The position numbers and the translations under genes are program-made. This document shows positions 5,578 through 12,845 of a stretch of DNA of 22,804 nucleotides, piece after piece (position 1 is the stretch's first letter; each line of letters begins with the position of its first letter). Source of the DNA: Chloroflexota bacterium. Lineage in GTDB: Bacteria; Chloroflexota; Anaerolineae; Anaerolineales; UBA4823. Where the stretch lies: NCBI GenBank assembly GCA_023395675.1, contig JAEWYL010000004.1:1-22804 (forward strand). The letters are read 5' to 3'. Below the pieces are notes generated by a model. That model searched no databases and was not told where the DNA came from. It saw only the letters and a list, made by a program, of their open reading frames with translations.

Positions 5578-7248
5578 ATGGGATCTACCCGCCCGATAGA
5601 AGGGATACGTCCCCTGTCCAGGCTGCGGACACGCGTCGCATTTTCATACGTGGCAGTAACGCTGGTCATCGTGCTGCTGCTGGAAACGGTGGTGGTGGCG
5701 GTGGTCTGGTTCGCGGTGACGCGTTCCCCCCTGGCTGCCTACTGGACGATGCAGCAGGCGGGCCAGGCGGCGCAGGTATACGCTCTGCAGGCCGCAGTCC
5801 ATGCAGACGGCTCCGGCTTGAGTCCGGACCTCACCTTCGAGCCCGGCCGGCCCACTTCGCTCTCGGTGAGCAGCGAGAACGACCCGCCGCAAATGAGCTG
5901 GTTTCACCTGGAGGTGCCCTATCTGGAGCCGGGCGCGGCTGTTGCGGGCCGCCTGCCGGTTGCGCTGCTGATCGGCCCGGATGAAAGCGTGGTCGCCAGC
6001 TCCCGCCCCGAGCTCTACCCGGTTTCCGCCAGCGCTTCCGACCTGCTGCCGGATGACCGCACCTTGATCCGCGAGGCGTTGAGGGGTAGAACGGACGGCG
6101 CGGTGGGGACGACCGACCTGGGTATGCACGCCTCCGTCGCCCGCACCATCTATAATCAGGAACAGGAAGCCATCGGGGCGGTTTATATCCGTGCTCCGGC
6201 CGGGGGGCCGCCGGATACAAACCTGGTGGGAGAAATCGCCTCCATTTTGATCCCGAGCGGGATGCTGTGGCTCTGCCTCATGCTGCCCATCGGTATGGTG
6301 TTTGGGGTGCTCACCACCCGGGGCCTCATCCGGCGAATCGAGCGCCTGGCAAGCGCAACCGCTCGTTTCCGTGAAGGGGACACCTCGCAGCGGGTTCCGG
6401 TCAGCCGCGCGGACGAAATCGGGCAGCTCGAACAGCAGTTCAACCAGATGGCGGAGCAGCTGGTGGACAGCTTCGATCAGCGCCAGGCGCTGGCAGAACA
6501 GAGCGCCCGGCGCGAGGAGCGCGCCCGCATCGAGCAGGAGATGAGCTCGGCGCACTACATCCAGAAATCTCTGCTGCCCGAGAGGACGCCCTCGATCCCG
6601 GGCTGGCAGCTCAAGGCCGCTTACCGTCCGGCCCGCGAGGTGGGCGGCGACCTGTATGATTTCCTGGAGCTGCCGGATGGGCGTCTCGGAATCGTGATCG
6701 GAGATGCCAATGGTAAAGGGGTGCCTTCGGCCCTTATCATGGCGACAACCTGCGCCATGCTGCGCGCCGCTGCCCCAGGGAAGGCATCGCCCGGCCAGGT
6801 ATTGGGATTGGTCAATAATCTGCTCCAGGAGCATATCCCGCGCGGCACCTTTGCCACCTGCTTCTACGCCATTTTGGATCCGGGCAGCGGGAGGCTGTCC
6901 TTCGCGAATGCAGGCCACAATATCCCGCTGCTCTCTCGCAATGGCGATATTCTGGACCTGCGGGAAAGAGGCATGCCTCTGGGGCTTATGCCGTCCCAAA
7001 ACTATACGGAGCAGGAGGTCCGCCTGTCTGAGAAGGACTGCGTGCTCTTTTATACGGACGGCCTGGTCGAGGCGCATAACGCTCACCGAAAGATGTTCGG
7101 CTCTCAACGGCTGAAAAGCCTGATCCAGCAGCATTCTGAAAACGACGGACTGATCGAATCCCTGCTCGAACAGCTGTGGGCTTTTACCGGAGAGGACTGG
7201 GAACAGGAAGATGACGTCACCCTGGTCATGTTGAAAAAAGTTGGATAA
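5578..7248 (+). CDS. Membrane HAMP-PP2C (SpoIIE-type) serine phosphatase
   Basis: 556 residues from ATG 5578, with AGGAGG (5560-5565) 12 nt upstream; an upstream GTG at 5515 lies inside the palindrome and is rejected. Order: transmembrane helix (about 20-48), extracytoplasmic sensor region (about 50-220), second helix (221-247), HAMP (248-300, RADEIGQLEQQFNQMAEQL), short coiled coil, and PP2C/SpoIIE catalytic domain (322-556). Metal-binding and catalytic motifs are intact: GGDLYD (D358), GDANGKG (D376), NAGHN, FYTDGLVEA and EDDVTLVML (D546). Relatives dephosphorylate serine or threonine on anti-sigma-antagonist (STAS) partners in response to an outside signal. No STAS or RsbW-like gene is in the window, so its target lies elsewhere. 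It appears monocistronic. Confidence 0.9.
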   Translation: MGSTRPIEGIRPLSRLRTRVAFSYVAVTLVIVLLLETVVVAVVWFAVTRSPLAAYWTMQQAGQAAQVYALQAAVHADGSGLSPDLTFEPGRPTSLSVSSENDPPQMSWFHLEVPYLEPGAAVAGRLPVALLIGPDESVVASSRPELYPVSASASDLLPDDRTLIREALRGRTDGAVGTTDLGMHASVARTIYNQEQEAIGAVYIRAPAGGPPDTNLVGEIASILIPSGMLWLCLMLPIGMVFGVLTTRGLIRRIERLASATARFREGDTSQRVPVSRADEIGQLEQQFNQMAEQLVDSFDQRQALAEQSARREERARIEQEMSSAHYIQKSLLPERTPSIPGWQLKAAYRPAREVGGDLYDFLELPDGRLGIVIGDANGKGVPSALIMATTCAMLRAAAPGKASPGQVLGLVNNLLQEHIPRGTFATCFYAILDPGSGRLSFANAGHNIPLLSRNGDILDLRERGMPLGLMPSQNYTEQEVRLSEKDCVLFYTDGLVEAHNAHRKMFGSQRLKSLIQQHSENDGLIESLLEQLWAFTGEDWEQEDDVTLVMLKKVG

Positions 7249-7335
7249 GAACCTGCCCTTAGATAATTTATTCTTTTCGTTGTGCAGGGCAGCCCCACAG
7301 TAACCGTTTTACCCCCTTCCCGCCGGAATTAGCGT

Positions 7336-7397
7336 GATCAATCGTTGTTGGGTGGGGGCGCCGGGCCCCCCCCCGCCCCCCCCCACAACGATTGATC
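7336..7397. repeat. 62-nt hairpin with G-run/C-run core
   Basis: GATCAATCGTTGT (7336-7348) and ACAACGATTGATC (7385-7397) are perfect 13-bp reverse complements. The 36 bases between consist of GGGTGGGGG on the left side, a GGCGCC-like centre and two runs of nine C separated by a single G (7366-7374, 7376-7384), which can extend the stem imperfectly. It lies 87 bp after the phosphatase stop. The G/C homopolymer runs are also prone to sequencing error, so their exact lengths may be unreliable. Confidence 0.75.
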
Positions 7398-7554
7398 TTT
7401 CATGAACTCTTTCTCCCGAACTGGCGTTATAAAAATACCAACGCACTTGCTTCGCTGTCTGCAAGGGAAGCGAGGGGCTCTTTGGGGATTTTTACCTGGA
7501 AATACCCTGTTACCCAGCAGCTGCAAGCAACCCAAATATTTTCAAAATCGGATC

Positions 7555-7586
7555 TTAACATTTTCTGAACCACCCCCTGCTATCCT
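7555..7586 (+). promoter_or_regulatory. OmpR/PhoB-type direct repeat plus -10: activated promoter
   Basis: TTAACA (7555-7560) and TGAACC (7566-7571) form a direct repeat with 11-bp period, the spacing used by OmpR/PhoB-family winged-helix regulators. It ends 9 bp before TATCCT (7581-7586), which has an extended -10 TG at 7578-7579. The repeat occupies the place of a -35 hexamer, as at promoters activated by this family. An OmpR-type regulator is encoded at 8864-9550, so direct control by it is a reasonable inference. The start of transcription would be near 7593, giving a leader of about 285 nt. Confidence 0.55.
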
Positions 7587-7678
7587 GTAAGCGTGGTCAG
7601 GCTCATGAGGCGTGCGGCCTTCCAGGCAGCACCGATTAAGCCCCGGCCCAACCTTACACGAGATCCCTGTCGTGGGTA

Positions 7679-7773
7679 CGGGATAAGGGTGTTGTTTTGT
7701 GGTTGCTTGCGGCGAAGCCTGTGGCAGGCTGCCGCCCACAATCGCAAAACAAACTCTATGATTTCTTATTCCG
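7679..7773. repeat. 95-bp near-palindromic interspersed element, copy 1
   Basis: The ends CGGGATAAG (7679-7687) and CTTATTCCG (7765-7773) are inverted with one mismatch. Inner arms TTGTTTTGTGG / CGCAAAACAAAC continue the pairing, and the tip GCGGC-gaa-GCCTG-TGG-CAGGC-t-GCCGC (7709-7735) closes it, so almost the whole element folds into one hairpin. It is clearly homologous to 14894-14987 (blocks TTTTGTG, CAGGCTGCC, CGCCCAC and AACAAACTCT in the same order). There is no coding capacity. It is likely a non-autonomous mobile (MITE/REP-like) element or a conserved RNA structure. Confidence 0.7.
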
Positions 7774-7877
7774 CAGGGACCCTATATGGCGCCGGCAGCC
7801 AACCCGGAGGCTGTATAAGGTATCGGAGACCGCTGAATGGAGCGGGTAGTGGATCTGGAACTGAAAGGAGTGGTTCA

Positions 7878-8690
7878 ATGCGTTACAAGAAGTTGCTTAC
7901 TTTTGCTTTGTTGGGGGTGCTGGCTGCAGGGAGTATCCTGGCTTTTGCCTCCTTTTACCCTGCGCTGGCCCAGGAAGAGACACCTGCCGGCCCTGCGGAA
8001 ATGCCCGGGCGCGGGAACGGGTTCCGGCACTTCGGCCACGGTCGCGGCGCGGACGGGGCAGGGGCTGAAGCGCTGGCTGGCGCGCTGGGTATCAGCGTGG
8101 ATGAGCTCACTACCGCCTTCCAGACCGCCCGGGAGGCTGCGCTGGCCCAGGCCGTGGAGGACGGGTTGATCACGCAGGCCCAGGCCGACGCGCTGCTGGC
8201 GCGAGAGGGGGTTCATCCCATGGGCGGGCGCTGGGGCGGCTGGCTGAGCCAGAATGGGGTTGATTTCGAAGCCCACCTGGCAGACGCTCTGGTAATCCCG
8301 GTGGAAGAACTGCAGGAAGCTTATGATGAGGCCTATCTTGCCCGGATCGAGCAGGCGGTGGAAGACGGCAGCCTGACCCGAGAGCAGGCGGACTTTCTGA
8401 TCGGGCGCCACGCCCTCTCCGGCAGCCAGGATTTCCTCTCGTCCATGCAGACGGCGTTCCAGGAGGCAGTCCGGCAGGCGGTGGAAGCCGGCGAGATCAC
8501 CCAGGCCCAGGCGGATGCAATCCTGCAGCACAGCGCTGAAGGCGGCTTCCCGGGCGGGCGCGGTTTTGGGGGCCGCCGGGGTCCAGGAGGGTTTGGCTGC
8601 CGGGGCGGTTGGGGCGTTGGCCCTGAGGTCCCGGTTGAGCCCCCGGTTGAGCCCCAGGCGCCGGATACGGCCGTTCCATCCGGGCTTTGA
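7878..8690 (+). CDS. Secreted protein with three helical repeats and Gly-rich tail
   Basis: 270 residues from ATG 7878, with AAAGGAG (7864-7870) 7 nt upstream. Residues 1-32 are a typical signal peptide (MRYKK, hydrophobic core, ALA before QEE). The mature part carries three related segments containing the pattern A.(E/D)(D/A)G.(I/L)T..QAD..L: AQAVEDGLITQAQADALL, EQAVEDGSLTREQADFLI and RQAVEAGEITQAQADAIL. This resembles DUF2680-like secreted proteins of unknown function. The tail is Gly/Arg-rich and then Pro/Glu-rich, with a 2 x 12-bp tandem DNA repeat (8631-8654). A two-component system follows and a probable site for its regulator precedes the gene, so an envelope-stress or sensor-accessory role like that of Spy/CpxP is possible, but this is inference only. 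Confidence 0.75.
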   Translation: MRYKKLLTFALLGVLAAGSILAFASFYPALAQEETPAGPAEMPGRGNGFRHFGHGRGADGAGAEALAGALGISVDELTTAFQTAREAALAQAVEDGLITQAQADALLAREGVHPMGGRWGGWLSQNGVDFEAHLADALVIPVEELQEAYDEAYLARIEQAVEDGSLTREQADFLIGRHALSGSQDFLSSMQTAFQEAVRQAVEAGEITQAQADAILQHSAEGGFPGGRGFGGRRGPGGFGCRGGWGVGPEVPVEPPVEPQAPDTAVPSGL

Positions 8691-8728
8691 TGCCCGGGCG
8701 GCAGCCCGAGAAATCCGGTGGGCTTGAA

Positions 8729-8761
8729 AAGGTTCCGGGAGGTGGAAGCTCCCGGAACCTT
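8729..8761 (+). terminator. Strong hairpin terminator after the secreted-protein gene
   Basis: AAGGTTCCGGGAG (8729-8741) and CTCCCGGAACCTT (8749-8761) form a perfect 13-bp stem with a 7-nt loop, 38 bp after the stop codon, followed by a weak pyrimidine run (TCCCCTGTTT). It should separate this gene from the response regulator gene, at least partly. Confidence 0.7.
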
Positions 8762-8863
8762 CCCCTGTTTGCGCCTGCAGCAGGCCGCTGCCCAAAACAA
8801 CAAAATATCACCCCTGTCCGGTACTCACGTTATTTATAATAGAAATTGCGAGGGCAGAAATTG

Positions 8864-9550
8864 ATGGCGAAGAAAATCCTGGTTGTGGATGATAAACAAG
8901 AACTGCGGACCCTGCTGAAATCTTACCTGGCGCAGGAAGGGTTTGATGTGGTGACCGCGGGCAACGGCCGCGAGGCGCTTTTTGCCGCTCGCAGCGAGAA
9001 GCCGGACCTGATCATCCTCGACCTGATGATGCCGGAGATGGGCGGTTACGAGTTTATGCGCTCCTATTCCCGTGAGGCGGAGACCCCGGTCATTATTCTG
9101 ACAGCCAGGCTGGAAGAGCAGGACAAAATCCTCGGTCTGGAACTGGGGGCGGACGATTATGTCACCAAACCCTTCAGCCCGCGCGAGCTGACCGCACGGG
9201 TGCGGGCCGTTCTACGCCGCCTGGAGAAAGCGCGCCAGGAGCCGGAGATTCTGCGCGCCGCAGATGTCCTGCTCGACCGGACCGGGCGTGTGGTGCAGGT
9301 AGGCGCACGGCAGGTTGACCTGACCCCCTCCGAGTTCGACCTGCTGAGCGTGCTGATGTCTGCCCCGGGGCGGGTTTTTTCTCGTCTGGAACTGCTGGAC
9401 CGCCTGCAGGGCACGGCTTACGAGGGTTATGAACGCACTATTGATGTGCATATCCGCAACCTGCGCCTCAAGATCGAGCCGGAGGCCTCCACGCCGCGCT
9501 ATATCGAGACGGTATATGGGGCGGGCTACCGCTTTGCGCCCGAGCGCTAA
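8864..9550 (+). CDS. OmpR/PhoB-family response regulator
   Basis: 228 residues. ATG 8864 has GAGGG (8850-8854) 9 nt upstream; a TTG at 8846 is also in frame but has no ribosome site. The receiver domain (1-118) has all key residues: D9/D10, phospho-acceptor D53, T80 and K102. The C-terminal winged-helix DNA-binding domain (about 128-226) ends with TIDVHIRNLRLKIEP and YIETVYGAGYRF, diagnostic of the OmpR class. A TATAAT (8835-8840) sits just upstream but has no matching -35. The kinase gene starts 35 bp downstream. Candidate target: the direct repeat at 7555-7571 ahead of the secreted-protein gene. The regulon and signal are otherwise unknown. Confidence 0.95.
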   Translation: MAKKILVVDDKQELRTLLKSYLAQEGFDVVTAGNGREALFAARSEKPDLIILDLMMPEMGGYEFMRSYSREAETPVIILTARLEEQDKILGLELGADDYVTKPFSPRELTARVRAVLRRLEKARQEPEILRAADVLLDRTGRVVQVGARQVDLTPSEFDLLSVLMSAPGRVFSRLELLDRLQGTAYEGYERTIDVHIRNLRLKIEPEASTPRYIETVYGAGYRFAPER

Positions 9551-9585
9551 ACAGGCTGCCCGCCTGGAACGAGACCTGATTCTTC

Positions 9586-10956
9586 ATGAGATCGCTGACA
9601 ACCCGACTGACCCTGGCTTTCCTGGCTGTGGCCCTGGCAGGAGTTCTGCTGGTCGCCTTGTTTGTGCGCACCCGCACCCGCGCGGCTTTTGAGGGCTTTC
9701 TCCAGGACCGGGAGCAGTCTGCGCTGGCACAGGGCCTGGAGAACTATTACCAGACAAACGGCAGCTGGGAGGGCGTGGCGGAGGGGTTGAGGCGGCTTTC
9801 AGCCGGTATGGCAGACCACCATCCGGGCATGCGGCGCCAGATGCGCCGGGGATGGGACCTGTTTACCCTGGTCGGCCCTGACGGCCGGGTGATTTTCAGC
9901 AGCCGCCCGGGCCTGCGCGGGGATATTTACCCTGAGAACGATCTGGCGCGTGCAGAGCCCCTGGAGGTAGCTGGCGAAACCGTGGGCTGGCTGGCGCGGG
10001 ACCCGATCACGGAAGAATGGCTGCGCAACAGCCCGGAGGGCATCTTTTTACAGCAGGTAAACCAGGCGGTGCGCCTGAGCGCGATCTTTGCCGCCGGCCT
10101 GGCCCTGCTGCTGGGGGGTGTGCTCGCCTTTACCCTCACGCGCTCGCTGCGGGAAATGAAGGAAGCCGCGGAGGATATCTCACGCGGCAATCTGGGCCGT
10201 CAGGTCGAGGTGCGCTCTCAGGATGAGCTGGGGCAGCTGGCGGACAGCTTCAACCGCATGAGCCGCGACCTGGAACAGGCCACCCAGATGCGCAGGCAGA
10301 TGACCGCGGACATTGCCCACGATTTGCGCACCCCTTTGAGTGTCATCGCCGGGTATACCGAAGCGATGAGTGAAGGGAAGCTGCCCGGCAGCACCGAGGT
10401 GTACACCGTCCTGCACCGCGAGACCCAGTACCTGAACCGCCTGGTGGACGATCTGCGCCTGCTCTCGCTGGCGGATGCGGGCGAGCTGCCCCTGAACCTC
10501 CAGGCGCTGCAGCCGGCTTCCCTCCTGAGAGAGGCCGCCCTGCGCCATTCCGTGGCTGCGGACAGGGAGGGGGTGGCGCTGCGGGTGGAAGCCCCGGAAA
10601 GCCTGCCTGAAGTGCAGGGAGACCGTGAGCGGCTGCTGCAGGTATTCGACAACCTGATTGCCAACGCCCTGCGCCATACCTCTCGCGGAGGAGAGGTCAC
10701 CCTGCTGGCTGGATCGGAAGGCGGGCGGGTGCAGCTCCGGGTGCGCGACACGGGCAGCGGGATAGACCCGGAAGAACTGCCTTACATTTTCAACCGCTTC
10801 TACCGGGGCGACCGGTCGCGCAGCTGGACCGGAGAATCCGGCCTGGGGCTGGCGATCGCCAGATCCATTGTACAGGCGCATGGGGGAGAAATCCGCGCGG
10901 AGAGCGAGCCGGGCAGGGGATCCACATTTACCCTGCTGCTGCCCGTTCATTCATGA
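9586..10956 (+). CDS. Membrane sensor histidine kinase (BaeS-like architecture)
   Basis: 456 residues: transmembrane helix (about 7-28), extracytoplasmic sensor region (about 30-162), second helix (164-188), HAMP (about 186-238, DELGQLADSFNRMSRDLEQ), dimerisation/phosphoacceptor domain with IAHDLRTPLSVIAGY (H245), and the ATPase domain with N box NLIANALRH, DTGSGIDPEELPYIFNRFYRGD and GLGLAIARSIVQAHGG. It is the probable partner of the response regulator immediately upstream. The start ATG 9586 lacks a good ribosome site (upstream GGAAC only), so translation may be coupled to the upstream gene. The 3' end overlaps the convergent ABC gene by 10 bp. The sensor region has no domain I recognise. 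Confidence 0.93.
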   Translation: MRSLTTRLTLAFLAVALAGVLLVALFVRTRTRAAFEGFLQDREQSALAQGLENYYQTNGSWEGVAEGLRRLSAGMADHHPGMRRQMRRGWDLFTLVGPDGRVIFSSRPGLRGDIYPENDLARAEPLEVAGETVGWLARDPITEEWLRNSPEGIFLQQVNQAVRLSAIFAAGLALLLGGVLAFTLTRSLREMKEAAEDISRGNLGRQVEVRSQDELGQLADSFNRMSRDLEQATQMRRQMTADIAHDLRTPLSVIAGYTEAMSEGKLPGSTEVYTVLHRETQYLNRLVDDLRLLSLADAGELPLNLQALQPASLLREAALRHSVAADREGVALRVEAPESLPEVQGDRERLLQVFDNLIANALRHTSRGGEVTLLAGSEGGRVQLRVRDTGSGIDPEELPYIFNRFYRGDRSRSWTGESGLGLAIARSIVQAHGGEIRAESEPGRGSTFTLLLPVHS

Positions 10957-12800
10957 GTTTCGTCCTGTGACGCCGGGGCAGTATCGATAAACTGCTTCGC
11001 GTGCAGGTCGGCATACAGCCCGCCAAGCCGGAGCAGCTCCTCATGGCTGCCCTGCTCCGCGATCTGGCCGTCTGCAATGACGCAGATGCGGTCGGCGTGC
11101 TGGATGGTGCTCAAGCGGTGGGCAATCACCAGGGCCGTACGCCCCTGCAGCAGCCCGGCGATCGCCTCCTGGATCATGGCTTCGGAAACGGTGTCAATAT
11201 TGGCGGTGGCCTCATCCAGGATCAAAATACTGGGTTGGGCCAGGACCGCCCTGGCGATGCTGATCAGCTGGCGCTGGCCTACGGACAGGTTAGTGCCCCC
11301 TTCGAGGATGCGAGTATCATACCCCTCGGGCAGCGCGGCGATAAAGGAATGGGCATTCGCCATCCGGGCCGCAGCTTCCACCTCCTCCTGGGAGGCTTCC
11401 GGGCGAGAGAAGCGGATATTATCCGCAATCGAGCGTGAGAACAGGAATGGGTCCTGCGTGACGATGGCAATCTCCCGGTGCAGCGACGCCTGGGTCACCT
11501 CTCTCACATCGTACCCATCAATGCGCACCGCCCCTTCCGTCACCTCGTAAAAACGGGCCACCAGGCTTGCGATGGAAGTTTTTCCTGCCCCGGTCGGCCC
11601 GACCAGAGCCACGGTCTGTCCGGGCTCGATCTCCAGGTTGATATCCTTCAATATAAAAGGCGCGTCCGGGCGGTAGCGCAGGGAGACCCCTTCCAGGCTG
11701 ATGCGTCCCTGGATGCGAGGCAGGTCCACCGCCCCCGGACGGTCGGCCACCTGCGGCTCGGTGTCCAGCAGGTTCAACACCTGCTCTCCCGCAGCCATCG
11801 CCGACTGCCAGGTGTTGAAAAGCCGGCTGAGCTCCTGCACCGGCTGGAAGAAGCGGGAGACGTAGGAGAGAAAGGCCACCAGCACACCCAGGCTGACCTC
11901 CCCGCGGGTCACCGCCAGCCCCCCGAAGAGCAGTACGATGACCGTCGCCAGCATCCCCAGGAACTCGATGCTGGGTAAAAACACGTAAGAGAGGGAGATG
12001 GCGCGGATATAGGCGTCCCGGTTGGCCTCGTTCACCTCCTCGAAGCGCTCCTGCGTCTTCCGCTCCTGGGCAAATGCCTGGATGACCCGGATAGCGGCAA
12101 TATCTTCCGCCAAGTCTCCCACCACGGCGGCTACCCGGCTGCGCGTCTCCCGAAACGCGGTTTTCGCCCGCCGAGAGAACCACAAAGTGGCCAGGACCAT
12201 CAGCGGGAGGACGGTAAAGGCCAGCAGGGCCAGGCGTGGCTCCATGCTGAACATGACCACCAGGATCCCGACCAGGAGGATCAGATCGCCCACCAGAGTG
12301 ATCAGCCCCTGGGAGAGCAGCTCGTTGATCTCGGCCACATCGTTAATCACGCGGGAGACGGTCACCCCGATAATATGGGTATCGTGATAGCCCTTTGACA
12401 GGCGCTGGAGATGCCGGAAGAGCTGCGCACGCAGGTTTGCCAGGACACGCTGTCCCACCCACCCGAGCAGGTAGCGCTGCCCGGTCGAGGCAGCGAACAG
12501 GCCGAGAAAAACGGCCGCAAAGGCAAGGGCGAACCGGTCCAGCCCGCTGGCATTACCGGACACGATGTAGTTGTCAATGGCGTGGCTGAGCAGCAGCGGC
12601 GTCAGCAGCGTCAGCCCGGATTCAACCAGCATCAGCAGGGCGGCTCCCAGCATGTGTCTCAAATACGGGCGCAGGAAACTGAGCATGCGCCCGATCACGC
12701 GCGGATTGTAGAATACGCCTTCCCCGTCTTCGCCGCCGAAGGCTTCAATCGCGCTGCGAGGCCCCATGCTCATCCCGGAACCGCCGATAGAAAAACTCAC
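10947..12800 (-). CDS. ABC exporter half-transporter, subunit with catalytic Walker B
   Basis: 617 residues, GTG start at 12800 with AGGAGG (12805-12810, minus strand) 4 nt upstream. The N-terminal six-helix membrane domain (about 45-340) is followed by an ATPase domain: Walker A GPTGAGKTS (about 398-406), Q-loop TQDPFLFS, signature LSVGQRQ (second glycine replaced by valine), Walker B ILILDEATANID with the catalytic glutamate (about 527) and H-loop IAHRLST. The other half-transporter ends 45 bp upstream, so the two form an operon and probably a heterodimeric exporter like BmrCD, LmrCD or TM287/288. These use ATP to expel drugs or lipids. The degenerate signature here pairs with the degenerate Walker B of its partner. 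Confidence 0.92.
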   Translation of the reverse strand: MSFSIGGSGMSMGPRSAIEAFGGEDGEGVFYNPRVIGRMLSFLRPYLRHMLGAALLMLVESGLTLLTPLLLSHAIDNYIVSGNASGLDRFALAFAAVFLGLFAASTGQRYLLGWVGQRVLANLRAQLFRHLQRLSKGYHDTHIIGVTVSRVINDVAEINELLSQGLITLVGDLILLVGILVVMFSMEPRLALLAFTVLPLMVLATLWFSRRAKTAFRETRSRVAAVVGDLAEDIAAIRVIQAFAQERKTQERFEEVNEANRDAYIRAISLSYVFLPSIEFLGMLATVIVLLFGGLAVTRGEVSLGVLVAFLSYVSRFFQPVQELSRLFNTWQSAMAAGEQVLNLLDTEPQVADRPGAVDLPRIQGRISLEGVSLRYRPDAPFILKDINLEIEPGQTVALVGPTGAGKTSIASLVARFYEVTEGAVRIDGYDVREVTQASLHREIAIVTQDPFLFSRSIADNIRFSRPEASQEEVEAAARMANAHSFIAALPEGYDTRILEGGTNLSVGQRQLISIARAVLAQPSILILDEATANIDTVSEAMIQEAIAGLLQGRTALVIAHRLSTIQHADRICVIADGQIAEQGSHEELLRLGGLYADLHAKQFIDTAPASQDETHE

Positions 12801-12845
12801 TCTGCCTCCTGGTCCACGCTTCTGTCCGTTAACCGGTCCAACCGC

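Larger units (their letters stand above)
7249..7877. other. 629-bp regulatory spacer before the secreted-protein gene
   Basis: No gene is supported here. From left: an inverted pair CTGCCCT/AGGGCAG (7253-7259, 7286-7292) that may end the phosphatase transcript, the C/G-run hairpin (7336-7397), a relatively AT-rich stretch (about 7400-7570), an OmpR-type direct repeat with a -10-like hexamer (7555-7586), and the ~95-bp palindromic element (7679-7773). The frame of the downstream gene is open back to 7593, but those 95 codons overlap the palindromic element and lack a ribosome site. Confidence 0.7.

Noticed and set aside
7366..7384. C-runs considered as a CRISPR or microsatellite
   Set aside because: There is only one locus with no repeat-spacer pattern. 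It is better described as the core of the hairpin at 7336-7397.
7593..7877. N-terminal extension of the secreted-protein gene
   Set aside because: It overlaps the palindromic element and begins at the predicted transcription start. The internal ATG 7878 has a strong ribosome site and a textbook signal peptide.
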